Made by a program: the position numbers and the translations under genes. From contig NC_063265.1 of the NCBI RefSeq assembly GCF_019578655.1, positions 9,768,501-9,832,500 of the forward strand: 64,000 bases of DNA. The letters run 5' to 3'. Positions within the stretch are counted from its first letter, which is position 1; each line of letters starts with the position of its first letter. Under the pieces are notes generated by a model, which was given only the letters and a program-made list of their open reading frames with translations, was not told where the DNA came from and did no database searches. Source of the DNA: Ricinus communis. Lineage: Eukaryota > Streptophyta > Magnoliopsida > Malpighiales > Euphorbiaceae. This document shows positions 49,845 to 62,953 of this stretch, piece after piece.

Positions 49845-51125
49845 TTAATTTATCTTTTGTTGTAAAATAATATTTTTATTTTAAAATATATAAATTTTAG
49901 TTTATTTTTTATTATACTATAATTTACTTTCAAGTATGTTGTTTTTTAGTTTATTTTTGTAATAATTTAGTATTTTTGATTTATTTTTAAAATAAATTAA
50001 TATTTTTAGTTTATTTTCTTTCTATCAATGATATAATTTACCTTCCAATATGTTATTTTTTTTAGTTTATGTTTGGTTTATTTTAGATCTACTTTACACC
50101 AAATCAATATTATTATTAAAGTATCAATTTTTTTAGTTTAATTTTTATTATGTTAGATATATTTTTTTCAGTATATTAAGTTTTGATTTACTTTTGATTT
50201 TTTCCTTTCTATAACATATCAATATTATTTTTGGTGTTGTGTTTTATTTCTTTTTTTCAGATTTAATTTTTTGAAATCAACTCGAATTATCAATGTTAGT
50301 TGTAATTTGATCAAAACAAATAAAAATTTGAAGAAAAACAAAACTACTTTGTGAGACTGATAATTTTGTTTTAAAGATTCGAAACTAATATTTTTTTTAT
50401 TTTTTTAATAAAGTTATCGATTTTGGCTTTAAAATTAGTTTTTGGAAGTAAAATTTCATCGATATATTTTATCTTTTGCTATAAAATAATATTTTTATTT
50501 TAAAATATACAAATTTTAGTTTATTTTTAATTTTTTTATTATGCTATAATTTAACTTTAAGTAATGTTGTTTTTATTTTATTTTTTTAACAATTTAATAT
50601 TTTTAGTTTATTTTACAATAAATTAATATTGTTGATTTATTTTTTATTATACTATGGTTTACTTTCTAATATGTTATTTTTTGTCTTTGTTTTAGTTCGT
50701 ATTTGGTTTTTTTGTTGTTTATTTTAGGTGTATTTTATAAAAAATTAACATTTTTATTTTGAAGTATTATTTTTTGATTTATTTTTTATTATGTTATAGT
50801 TTATCTTCAATTATATTATTTTTTAATTTATTTTTTCCATAAACTAATATTTTTATTTATTTTTATCATGTTAAATATGTCTTTCCAGTATGTTGGTTAA
50901 TCATCTTTGAAACTCCTATAAATGTGTCAATTTCATCAATATTGGCTGTAATTTGACCAAAAAATAAAAATTTAAAGAAAAATAAAGCTACTTTATAAGA
51001 TTTTTAATTTTATTTTAAAGATTCGAAATTAACATTTTTTCTAATTCTTTTAATATAGTTATAGATTTAATCTTAAAACTGATTTTAGAAGTAAAGTTTC
51101 ATCAATCTATTTGTCTTTTATTTGA
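49845..51125. repeat. Direct repeat, two diverged units of about 630 bp
   Basis: TAAAATAATATTTTTATTTT near 49864 recurs near 50481. A later stretch of the unit, AAAATTTGAAGAAAAACAAA through TTTTAAAGATTCGAAA, near 50326 recurs near 50967. Between them are many short variants of TTTTAGTTTATTTTT. The repeat has no coding content. Confidence 0.65.
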
Positions 51126-54022
51126 TCTAGTGAATTTATGTTGATTTATTTTTGTCTTTTAGGTTTTATACTTTGCTTCAAAAAATCAGATATTTTTTAT
51201 ATTATTTTCAAAATTTTAGTATTTTTATAATAAATTTTGGGACACCGTATTTTGGATAGAATGTTGACCATTTCCAATATTTGTGTAATTTCCTTTAAAA
51301 TAAAAAGGTCAAACCCATAAATTTGAAGAGGTATTGATGTTATCTTTATTTTTGTTGTTATTTTCAAGCGAATGGATACAGAAGCACTTTTAATACAAAA
51401 GCACTTTTAATAATGCTGTTTATATTGAAGAGTATCACCTTTATAATAAGAAAATATTTTTAATAGACATTTTATATTTTAATTTTTAATACATTTTATT
51501 AAACTCAAAATAAAAATGAGGCTTGACACTTTAAATATGAAAAGTCAAATTAATTATCTATTTTATATTAAAAAATTAATTAGAGTTTTATAAATGAAAA
51601 TTAAATAAAGAAATTTAATATATATATATATATATAAAGAGTGTAATAAAAATATTTTGATAGATTATTATTTAAAAATTAATTTATTCTAAATTTAATT
51701 TTCTTGAGTTACATAGGGAAGATGGAATTCAAATATGAGATTTTGGTAAAGTTAGAATATATATCTACTAGAAATTTGCTTGTGTTAATGTATAATTATT
51801 GATAATATTTTTATTTAATTTTTTATTTTGAAATATCTTATTTTAATTATAAATTTATTATATTATAAGAAAATAATTGTATTTAGCTTTTATTTTATTT
51901 TAATAAACACTTAAAATTATTATTTTATTTTAATAATTTTTAAAACTTAACTATTATAAATTCTAACAAAAACAACATAATAATATATATTAAAATAGTG
52001 GCATTATATAATCACTAATTTTTTTATTATATTTAATTATTATTTCATTTTAATAAGTATTTAATAATTTTATTTTATTATATTTAATATTATAATATTT
52101 TTATTTTATTTAATTAATATTTAATATTTTAATAAATTATTATATAACCACATCAAAACTGCATTTTTTTTTTTTTACTGAGACTCTACATGATCGATAT
52201 GGCTTTATAGAATGTTGTTAAGTGAAATTTGAATGAGAGAAAACTGAACATTTACATTTATCACCGGAGATATTATAGCCTAAGATCAATTAATTCATAT
52301 TTATAAACAAATTGATACGAATTTTTGCATAGTTTTCATAGTTTATATCAAATTTCTCATATCCTAACATGTACCAATTTCATATTCATTTCAACTTACT
52401 TTTGAACTCGATTGTCCTTTTTCTTTTAAATATGATTAGATGTTGATTATTGGTAAAGTAACATTTATTTAAACAAAAATTCGAAAAATCCTCAAAACTC
52501 AATTATGTTAATAATTAGTTCTGAAATTGCCATTGATAAGAAAGAAGGTCTGGATTTACCTTGTGTATGAACCCACTAGAAAATATGGCAAAAAGATGTC
52601 AGTAGAAGGGTTTGTGGCTCAGGTATAATATATTTGGAGATCTGTTATATATAAGTTTTGTGTCTATACTAATTTGGAAAAATATATCTTTTTTATCAAA
52701 TATTATGTTATTTTTTATTTTTTATATTTATTGTACTAAAATATTAAAAATATAATTTTTATTGTTTTTAAAGTTATAATTTTAGTTATTTTTTTGATTT
52801 TTTTAATAAAAAAATATACAGAACAATCAAAAGCAACTGAAAAATAACCACCCGGTAAATTTTAAAAAAAAGTTAATAAAACAGTAATTTTTAAAAAAAT
52901 TTATATAATAAAAATAATATTTTTATTAATTTTAAAATATTTTAAAAAAGTTACCTATGAAGTCTGTACACCTTTTTTTATTTATCAATGAAGTTGTTTT
53001 CATGTTAAAAGACAAAAAGAAAAGAAAAAGGGTTTGTGGCTTAAAATGTGGAAGGTCTGACGAGGCAGCTGCAAAGAGTTTTAAAGGACCCACGTAAGGA
53101 AATAATCATGTATGTTTCCAATAGGAGAGAAAGTGGGGATGACCCACACAAGTAGCCATAGGTCTTCACTTCCTTTGGGACAAAAATGGGGACATGATCA
53201 GTCAAAAATCATGTGAACAATAAGATCTCCTAACCCATCTTTTTTAGCTTTGCTTACTTGAAGGATGCAAAATGTACAAGCAAGAATTAGAAAAAGAAAA
53301 AGAAGAGATAGATTAGAAATGTAGTGGACCCATATGAGCATTAGGAAAGGAAGAGAAGGTTGAGTACTTGAAAGAAAGTGAAAAAAGGATGAACAATCGT
53401 CCTGATGTGATAACCCCATGAAGAATAGGAGTTTTGGGGAGTAGAGGAGAAACAAATGAAAAAAATAAAAAAATAAAACTCCATAATTTTATATTGATGT
53501 GATCTTCTTTGGTGTCAATTATGTGTCATGGACAAGACTTATCATATCTTCAAGTTATTAATGTTAATGCAAATTCATTTATCATCCATGTTTGGTGTTA
53601 ATGCTTTTGCTGAATTTTTAATACTATTAGTTTAAAATTTTAATTTTTGATACATGTAATTTAACACACTTAAATTTATTTATTTATTAATATTTCTACA
53701 CATTTTAATACACACTTTTATTCGATACATCTACATTTTACACGAATGTGTTTAAATATTATAAAAAAATAAATTTTAAGTATGTATTTGATTAAATTAA
53801 ATGTCAAAAGTGTTTAGACGTTAAAAAAGAAAAAAACTTAAATACCCATTAAATCAAATGAAAAGTTAAAGTGTTAAATTTACAAATTAATACAAATTTA
53901 TGAGCATAAATTTATATAATATGTTATTTTATTTAAAATAAAATAAACAAATAATACTTATTGTTAATTATTTTGTTTATTAAAATACAGGAAATAAATT
54001 TTCATAATTCAGAAAAATCAAA

Positions 54023-54383
54023 TACTTTCCATTCTATTATAACTGTTATTTTCTTAAATAAAAAATTTCAATTATCTGTCAGTGTAATATTAATTTTTTA
54101 TTTTTTATTTTATCCTTATATTAGAATAATTACTCTATCATAACTGTTACTTTTTTAAATAAAAAAATTTCAATTATCTGTCAATTTTATATATCCAATG
54201 CAACAGTAATTTTTTTATTTTATTTTTATATTGAAATAAGTGTAATAAATTTTAAAATATCTATAGAAGGGTAAACTAATATGATTTAGCGAGTTTTTTT
54301 TTTCTATAATTAATTTTATTAAATGATTTCTTAATTATGGTGAATTACTAAAAAGTGACAGCTATAATAGAATGGCAGGAGTA
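54023..54383. mobile_element. Stowaway-like MITE with internal partial TIR duplication
   Basis: The left end reads TACTTTCCATTCTATTATAA followed by CTGTTATTTT. The right end, read on the opposite strand, is TACTCCTGCCATTCTATTAT followed by AGCTGTCACTTTTT. These are inverted repeats bounded by TA and resemble the CTCCCTCCGTCCC-type ends of mariner-related Stowaway MITEs. The element is about 360 bp and non-coding. A second partial copy of the left end (ACTCTATCATAACTGTTAC) sits inside at about 54131. Flanking similarity continues a little beyond the TA on both sides. Confidence 0.6.
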
Positions 54384-55599
54384 AAATAATTATTCTGAAT
54401 TTCTAAATTATAAAAAAAAAAAAAAAGTAAAAACTAAGAAACAATCAAATAACAGCAATAACTATAAACAAATAAACTGACTGATGTTACAAGTCTCACA
54501 TGCATGCTCGATCGAGTGCAATTCGTGAAAAATCCAATTAGGCAGATTAATTACACTCAATTATTAGAGGCCTCCATTTAATATTTGTAACATATTAAAA
54601 TGGGAAATTCCTCATTACTTAAAATCAGGACAGCTAATATATAAGATCAAAACCTAGCTACAAGTAAATGTTTAGTGACCTAAATTAATCATACTATCTA
54701 AACAATGCACTGATTATACTGAATCTATAAGGATTTTAAGGATTAGGGTAGGATTACAATGTGTGAAGACATTAAGGATTATAATATTATTTCAAGCCTG
54801 TCCACTATGCTAAGGTTTATATATATATACACACACACACATGACTGCACCTTGCAAGAAAATGGTTAGCCTTTTTCCTAAGTGGTAGCATCAGCATGCA
54901 TGATGGTAGCTAATATCTACATCTTAATTGCTATATATTTCATATCTTCAAATTACATTTGCTTCAATTTCTTTTCTTTTTTATACGAGACGAATCGGAG
55001 GATTGCCCTAAAATTAAATCATGTACTATCATGTTTGTTTATAGAATATCTGGGAATTTTCACATATAAAAAAGACCTTCTAATTGGAGAAGAATGGCAT
55101 CCCTGGCAGTACAGCATATCATCAACATGAATTAAAGAAATCCTTGAGAGAAAGTAGAAATAGAAAAATGTGCAGGATCAGCACAAAATCAACCTCAAAC
55201 TATTGGAAATTATGGTCTAATTGATTTTATATATTGCTAATGGGATTCCTTGTATAGCATTACTTTTTGCCATGTCTGGTGTGCTTGCTGTACTCTCTCT
55301 CTCTCTCTGGTGTTTTTCTCTATGTACAAATGTTTATCGTACATATTCTTTATGGAAGAAAGGTTATAAAAATGTAAATATGATGCTCACGAGCTTATAA
55401 TTAACCATTCAACTACAGTTATATACCCTAAACCTTTACTGCTGCAGTACATATTGTTTTTAATATAATATTAGATGTGTCTTTATAGCACCCATTCAGA
55501 TCCAAAGCTCATTAGAAAAAAAAATGAAATAAACCTTTGATAACATAATAAGTGCTGATATCATGCTCTGGTCTGGGCGGTACTGGTGACACTTTTTTC

Positions 55600-55631
<32 letters not shown>

Positions 55632-56076
55632 CAGTTGATGATGGACATATCTTTGATTGTTGTTGTTAAGGCTTTTCTTTTCCTGTATCTTGAGAGACCA
55701 CCAAAGAAATAACCATAATCTTATTACACTTGAGTAACAGCAATTGTGGAGGCCCATGTCTTTTCTCTCATGCTTCTGTTTGGTCCTCTCTCCTCTTTAT
55801 TTTCAGTGCTAAAGTTCTATTTATATATTTTCTACAGACATATACATGTACATAATAGACTGTAAAAGCCTCCACAACCACTCTCTTTCTCTCCTTAATA
55901 TAAAAAGAAAAAAGCCTTATAGAAGAAGACAACATCATCCTTCCAAAACCTAACAGCCTTTTCATTATTTAATTCTTACAATGACCTGTCATTCATGTGC
56001 TTTTCCACATTTACCTCTTTATTTTTTAATTTATTTTTAATCTTTTCTTTTACCTCCATTTTAGTCCCTTTGTCTC

Positions 56077-56100
56077 ACCTATATTTATATCATTTTATAA
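56077..56100 (+). promoter_or_regulatory. Candidate TATA region of the MIR166 gene
   Basis: CCTATATTTATATCATTTTA offers two TATA-like matches about 130-150 bases upstream of the hairpin's 5' arm. The transcript then begins in purine-rich leader sequence. Placed by motif and distance only. Confidence 0.4.
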
Positions 56101-56229
56101 TCAGTGCTTTTTCTTTCTTTTGTGTATTCAAGAGGAAGAAAAAGAGTGAGAACTTGAGTACTTTGCAGCCTTGGGTTTTCTTTGATTGTTGAATCATGAG
56201 AAACATAGAGTGAAGAATCCTTGGAAGAA

Positions 56230-56691
56230 GGAAAAGGTGTGTTTGGAATGAAGTTTGATCCAAGATCCTTGTTAGTATACTGTTTTCTTTGTATTTATAT
56301 ATCAAAATAGGGGTTTTCTTGTTCTAGACTACTACCTGTTTTAGTTTTATTGTTCCATCAAAAAAGAAAAGGCTGAAGAAGGAAGATTTTCTTGAGTAGT
56401 TTCAAGATCCTCTCCCTCTTCAATCTTGTGTTTTTCCTTTTTTAATGTGTGAATACGAGAGAGACTAAACAAAGGAAGATTCAAGATCCTTTTACTTCTT
56501 ATTACATATCTTCTTTAAGCGTGAGTTTAAGAGAGGGATCAAGAAAGAGAGAGATATTGAAATTAAATTTGCAGTCTTGTCCATGTCCTTCTTTTTTTTT
56601 TTTCCATTTCTTTTACGTTTTGATCTTGAAAGATGATAGTACCAACAGCCTGATCTCGGACCAGGCTTCATTCCTTACACCAAGCTTTTCC
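56230..56691 (+). ncRNA. MIR166: miR166 primary hairpin
   Basis: The 3' arm contains TCGGACCAGGCTTCATTCC plus TT (56656-56676), a miR166 sequence; miR166 guides cleavage of class III HD-ZIP transcription factor mRNAs that set leaf polarity, meristem and vascular patterning. The 5' arm at 56245-56265 reads GGAATGAAGTTTGATCCAAG, which pairs with it through G:U wobbles and one mismatch and gives the two-base 3' overhangs of a Dicer product. Pairing extends below the duplex (GGTGT and GGAAAA at 56230-56240 against ACACC and TTTTCC at 56677-56691) and above it (AAGATC with GATCTC; GTTAGTA with AGTACCAAC). About 390 bases separate the arms, far more than in most MIR166 precursors. No other GGAATG-type arm lies between them. 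The strand is set by the miR166 sequence. Confidence 0.9.
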
Positions 56692-58730
56692 ATACTCAGA
56701 TATAAAGATACCAACACCATATCATATCCACGGTATTGTACTTATCTCTTATCAATCTTTCTGATTGTTGTTTCTTCTATCATAACGAGTTCAGTTTTAT
56801 CATGAAAAAATTGTACATGTAAATTGTTTTAGCTTTAAAACATGAACTATCTGCCTCTGTGGCACAAAGTTTTATGAATTTTTTTATTTTAAATCTTACT
56901 GAAATTTCCGCAGGAAAACATTATATTTTTCATATCCTACCATGCTAGCTATTATATTTATACACACACACACACACCCAACTTGTCTGTTTATTCACTA
57001 ATTGTGTTCGATAAGATGTTACTAAATTATAGTTTCTTAATCTTCTCAATATTCTCCTAGGCTTTATGAGTTTCAGAAAGAAATTGGACTCTATTTGTAT
57101 GCATGTGAGTGAGTGTGTATATATCTACCTCCAAACAAGAGCAGTATTTTTCTATTATAGCAATGATACTTTAGAGATTCGAAGACAAACAATGTAAGAC
57201 ATAATACCAATAATGTTTTTACCAGATATATGATGTCATTTCTTAATAATGCCTACTGTTCTTTGCCTCTAAAACCCTTAATCCCATGCCATTTTCCTTC
57301 TTTCTAATACCCTCATCAATATGCTAGATACTGAGTTATAATATGGATCTCAAAGATATAAAAACCCTAGCAGCAGAACTTTTTTTTTTCTTCTGGTGCA
57401 GTGTGGGTTTAGAATAGTCCACTTTTGTACCATCAAACAAATTTAAAATAATCCGTATTCAACAAATAATTCCATTTTAAAAGTTTGTAACATACAGTAA
57501 CCCCATATTGTACATACGTCCAATTGTTTTGCACCACATAAACCATATCCAGGAGTTGGGTATTTCTTTTTCTATAGATTTGTAATACCTATAATTATGT
57601 TTTGAAGCATCAACAGAATTCATTATGTTCTGCTGTGTATAATTATTGTATGTTTCGTTACAATAATTGGATTGCCTTTCTATCCTTTCTTGTCATAAAC
57701 AGGTCCTTAATTGGCCTTTTAGGGTTTGGCTCTCTTAAGTGAAACTTGAAAATTTATTTATCATTTACTTGTTTTCCAGTTAGTAATCACATCATACAGT
57801 CATCGTAACCTGTCATTTTTATAGAGATGATTAAGCGATCAGATTTGCTATAAGGAGGTCTTAATTTAACAGACATGACAAGATATGATTGGATAAATAT
57901 GTTGGAGGGGAAATTATTTGTGTAAATATAGCTTAATATCAGACTATATAATAAGATAATACTTCAGTCTATACTCTTTCTTCTTCTTCTTCTTCCCCTT
58001 TTCTTTTTTTCATTTCTTTTTCCAGCATTATATTTGTGACAAATTTAACGGGATATTCTTTGCTGGAGCACTGCTTAATTTTTTTAGCTGTTTCTTGAAC
58101 TTGTTTAGCGAATCGACGAAGAGAATTTATCATATTTTCATTGTTTAATTGGATATGTATTACTTATTCAGCGGTTATTTACATGTAGTGCAGGTGATTC
58201 AGTAAGTGGTAGTTCTTTAAGCTTTGAAAATTTTCTTTCTGAACTAAGGGTAATCTGAGCGTTTGCTATATTAGATTTGCTCTTCGAGTATTATCATTTC
58301 ATGTTTACTTCTTGTGCTTAACATGCATTAAATCATTTCTAAAGGTGCATGCCTAATGTATAAGAAACATGTTCTTAAACATATATTTTCTTGTTTCATA
58401 AAAACTTTAAACCTTTAGGAAAAAGCTTAATCGAGCTTTCAATAATGCATGCGTTTATCATTGATTAATTGACTCTTTGTTATTATTAACCGGATCGAAT
58501 CAATTTTTAAAGTTTTATAACCGCAGTAAGTATGGCTAAATTTAGAAGAAAAAAAATAAAAGATGTTTAGAGAGTGTTTAGCAGATAGAGAAGCTAATGA
58601 CAATTCAACTATCAGCTACCGACAACAGTTTAACTTAATAAAATATAATTCTCTAGTCTTCTTTAATTATGGATTTAAAATTATTTATTCTCTATATGTA
58701 ATTACAATTAACTGGCTTTTTAATCACACG

Positions 58731-59011
58731 ATCCCACTCAATCAAATTTTTGAAATTAACAGTCTCTAATTAATTGTTTTCAGCTCAATAATATTTAAAA
58801 GGGAGAGTGAGCACTATATGTCATTATGAATTGATTTTATAAACATAGGGTTTTCCACTAAATTAGATTTCTGACACTGCTAGTCTTTAATTAACTGTTA
58901 TCAACTCAATAATATTTCAAAGGAGAGTGATCCCACTGAATTAGATTTCTGAAATTGGTAGATAGTCACTAATTAATTGTTGTTAACTCAAAATGATTTC
59001 AAAGAGACAGG
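58731..59011. repeat. Imperfect repeat, three units of about 80 bp
   Basis: Units begin near 58731, 58853 and 58931. Each has CCACT, then a TTAGATTTCTGA-like stretch, TAATTAA(T/C)TGTT, and CTCAATAATATTT with AAAGGAGAGTGA or a variant. Units 2 and 3 are adjacent; unit 1 is separated by about 40 bases. Confidence 0.65.
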
Positions 59012-59984
59012 GAATACTATATATCAACAATGTAATAAAAAGAAAATCAGGTATATATCCAACCCATCAACCATGTCAGTCTTACATAGGAAAAACATTC
59101 AAACATTAATAGAAAGATTATTTTTTATAATGAGAATAATAGCTTTTATATGATACCTCTTTCATATATACTTATATTAAAGTTTCTCATATCAGTAAAT
59201 TAATCACTAAGTCTTCAAGAATCTGGAATAATAATTCATAGAAGACTTTATCAAAACCATATGGCAATATATCCTCCAACTCCCAGCCCAATATTCTTTA
59301 ACTATGTCTTTGATCCTCGGTCTTTTATCTTCTGGGGAGAAAGCAAAACGTATCATTTTCGGCTTGTTTATTTTGGGGAAAATAATTATGTTTTTGCTAA
59401 AAAAATGTTATTTTTCTTTAAAAAAAATTCAGAAGAATAATTTATATTATATTATTTAATTTTATTTGAAAAATAATTAAGAAAATCATATTTTGAAAAA
59501 AATATTATTTTGGTCTATATTAGAAAACTTATTGAAATGTTTAAAACTGATCAAAATTTTATATTTTTAGTTTATTATTATATATAAAAATAAAATTACA
59601 CTTATTATTAGATTTAAGCAAGTAGCGAGGCTTCGTTATAATAAAAAGAATTAAACTCTCAAAAGCCAATAAAGGTTTTCCTCGGACTCTTCTGAAAAAA
59701 TGGGTCGTGGTTCGCTTATAGTCGTGAGTAAGGAGCTAAAGATATGGCTGTTGATGCCGTGGCAGCTATGCCCATGTGGATATGAAAGAGCAGAAGCGAC
59801 TCTTAAGAACTAAGAAGAGTAGCCATGCATAAATGGAAGAGGTAGATGAGTTTTCCAGTGAATAGAACAAAAAGGGTTCTTGGTGATGGTGGAAAGAAAA
59901 ATTCAATAGAGTAAGTGAACTCCTTATGTACTCAAGAGCGTAGCAGACTCTCTTGCAAATGAGTAAATCTCTCACTCGAGGAAG

Positions 59985-60135
59985 AGATTGTTGGGATAGC
60001 AAATATGAGTTTGAATCCCACATTAGATAATTTTGTAAGCTAAGCCAGTAATATATAAGTGGAAAGAATCTGTTAACCTAATACTTTAAGGTTTTGGATT
60101 AGTCGACCCTATGATTGTGGTTTCTCATAACACCA
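59985..60135 (+). mobile_element. Possible LTR-retrotransposon end relic
   Basis: GAGTTTGAATCCCACATTAG, then ATAATTTTGTAAGCTA, TATATAAGTGGAAAGAATC, and finally CCCTATGATTGTGGTTTCTC, are phrases I associate with LTR ends of plant copia-type elements. The expected tRNA-Met primer-binding site (TGGTATCAGAGC) does not follow, and no gag-pol remains. A solo or fragmentary LTR is therefore the most that can be claimed. Confidence 0.3.
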
Positions 60136-60376
60136 AATTAAAATTCTCCTAAATGAGTTGAGCTTATCCAGATTCTAATAGAGGTGGACATATATTGTTA
60201 GAGCATGCAAGTATTAAAGCTTGGCATAGAAAATGAAAACAGTCATTACTTTTCTTCACAATCATTATAAATATATGTATAATTTGATCCAAGAAAGAAA
60301 AAGACAGTTGATATAAGATTGTGTTTTAGAGTTCTTACCATCCAACTTGCTCGTTTTCACGATGGTAATTTGTAAT

Positions 60377-60442
60377 TTATTCATGGGTATCCATCCGAAT
60401 CCTACCCAATTATTCATGGGTATCCATCTGAATCCTACCCAA
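60377..60442. repeat. Perfect-period 33-bp duplication
   Basis: TTATTCATGGGTATCCATC followed by GAATCCTACCCAA occurs twice head to tail, with one substitution. Confidence 0.85.
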
Positions 60443-60566
60443 TCAAATTGAATAATTCCTAAATTGACTTGAAAATAGATACGGGATAACTTAAATGAAA
60501 ACATTACATTGAGTATGGATAGAGGACAAATAGTACATTATCCTACCTATATCTATGCACATATCT

Positions 60567-60568
<2 letters not shown>

Positions 60569-60619
<51 letters not shown>
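60569..60619. repeat. (CA)n(TA)n compound microsatellite
   Basis: About 35 bases of CA repeats run directly into about 15 bases of TA repeats. Confidence 0.92.
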
Positions 60620-62953
60620 GTAGAATATTAATAATTTTCTAATTGAATTTATTAATTTAAATTATTTTATTTGTTGTATTTTGAAAATTAGACAAACTCT
60701 CTAAATATTCAATTTTTCTTTGATATTTTATTATTTTTTCTTTTTTATTTTATTTTAATGTACCTTATTTTAATATATTATATATTAATTAGTTAAATGA
60801 AATTATAAGTAAAAAATGTTCTTAATATTTTGGTTTACTCAGATTTCTTATATATATATATATTATAATAATAATGATTTTCATAAATAAATTATTAATA
60901 AATTAATAGCCTCAACTAAATAATAAAGTCTTTCAATCCCACTCGAGTTGATTTACTAAATAAATAATCTTGCTTGATGCATAAAATAATAAATTTATTT
61001 AACCTATATGTATATAACCTCTATTGTTTATGTATATAAATGATAAGTTTATGTATGTGTACACTAACTTTTAACCATATTTTTTAATTTATAATTTATA
61101 CATGAATCTTGATAAAAAATATATTAATAATTAAATATAAATTTTTAAATTAATAAAATATTTATTGCTAAATAAATAAATTCTATAAAAATTAATATTT
61201 TTTAGACACAATAATATTATCATATAAGAAATTTATTGTATTTTAGTAACTATTTAGGTAATAAGTTATCTATGAATTACCTAAAACTTTATAGATATAT
61301 AAATGGATTTAATATTTATTATCCATATAAATACAGCTCGAATATAAATAAAAAAATATTTTTTAAAATATAAATAAAACTATAATATATTACTCTACTT
61401 ATTGCCATTCCGACCCATTTTATTTCATTTCACACCTCTTTTTTCATACTTTTCCTTTTAAATCAAAGCTTAGTGAATGACACACCATATCCCTTCTTTT
61501 TTTTCTTCTTTTTGAGCCTTTTGAAGTGTGGTGAAGTCAATTTTATAATAACTCTTTAGGACTTGAACCAAAAGAAATTAATTAAAAAACTATATTAAGT
61601 TGTAGTGATTACTACAATGTATATATTTACATTCACAATTACACAGTTTTGGTCAGTCCTCCATTATAGCTATTTCTTTTTTTTTAACTCTATTGCCCCC
61701 ACCATGACCTCTCTTCTTCTTCTGCCTTTGACAAAGAAGAAAAGGCAAAAGAAAATAGTCATCGTCCTCACTTAACCTGTCAGTTGCCTCTTTATTTCAT
61801 ACGCGGTATGTTATTATGTACGAGTAATATATATTGCAGGAAAGGCTTTTGTATGGTAACATTTGTTCTTTACAAAGCAGACTTTATTTTATTATTAATA
61901 ACCACCATTAAAATGAGGAAGTGTATCCTGTTACATGGTGGTGATAGAAATAAACCAAATTATAATTCAATGCTAGCACGTCCATTTTTTCAAGACTTGA
62001 ACATGTAATTTCACATTTCAGTAAGCAATATTCCGATTATATTAAACTTCGTTATATATAATAGGAACCTTAAGTACAAGATCAATAAACCTAATTTTAG
62101 GCGTTGGCAGCACTAACTGTTGATGGATTATCAGTCGCGAATCGAGTGATTTTAGATTCTCAGGGAGAAAGTTTTGTCTTAATATTATTAGTTAACCTTT
62201 TTTTTTGTAGATAAATATATTACTACTTAACCTCTTCGGGCTTACAAACAGTAGACCCACTTGCATTGCATGGCAGTAAACAATAAGTGCAATACATGTT
62301 GCCATCAAAGCAGGTCACCCATCCTTCATTGAAATGTGAGAAAAGTGGTGTTTTCTGCTGGGGTGAGTGGTGACTAGCTAATGTGTCATATATATCTTTT
62401 GTCAAATTTTCAAAAGAAGGTTAATATTATGTACGTATATGGTGGCAGAACCTCCTTAGGTCGGTCGGTGACACAAAAGACTAGTCATCTTTCGAAAAAG
62501 CACTCTCTTTTGCTTGGTATTAAATATATATATATATATATTGGTTAACTGGTATAAGATCAGGGGAGTCGGCCAAAAAGCAAAAGATGAAATGAAGGAA
62601 TCTTCAGTGTCTGTATAAGATTTAAAAAAAAAATTAAAAAGAAAACAAAGAAAAAGGAAAAGTAGCCATCTTAAGAAGCAAAGCAAAGCAACTGATTATC
62701 AATTTTGTTTTGGAGAGACAAGATTTTTTGGTTTAAAAAAAGATGCCCTTGTTCATCAAGTTAAGCACTTTCTGTTTTCTTATCTCTTACAGCCAATATC
62801 CCACTATTCTCTTTTTCTTTTCTTTTTAATTTTTTTTCAATTGGGCTCCAATTGATTAATATGGACTCGTATCTTTTCTATAGACCTTCAAAACACTCTT
62901 CTTTACCCTACCCTTTCACATAATGTAACACCATACCTACCTACTATACACCA

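Larger units (their letters stand above)
48535..56076. other. Long AT-rich intergenic region
   Basis: About 7.5 kb without a supported protein gene. It holds a two-copy repeat of about 630 bp (49845-51125), a MITE (54023-54383), a short (CT)n run at 55292-55309, and somewhat less AT-biased DNA at 53035-53460 and 54480-55140 that carries no recognisable gene. Those patches could be distal regulatory DNA for the miR166 gene. Confidence 0.5.
56740..62953. other. Intergenic region between MIR166 and the MCTP gene
   Basis: About 6 kb without a supported protein gene. It contains an 80-bp repeat (58731-59011), a probable LTR relic (59985-60135), a 33-bp duplication (60377-60442), a CA/TA microsatellite (60569-60619), and about 1.5 kb of promoter-side sequence before the MCTP start codon. 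Confidence 0.5.

Noticed and set aside
53198..53455. 85-codon hydrophobic frame on the minus strand
   Set aside because: Composition reflects a purine-rich + strand; no family motif and no exon partners were seen.
56449..56805. 118-codon frame over the miR166 3' arm
   Set aside because: It overlaps the miR166 sequence by chance. The conserved unit here is the RNA hairpin, not a protein.
59985..60135. Possible tRNA gene suggested by GAGTTTGAATCCCAC
   Set aside because: It resembles a T-arm, but no acceptor stem, D-arm or anticodon arm can be drawn around it. The context looks more like an LTR relic.
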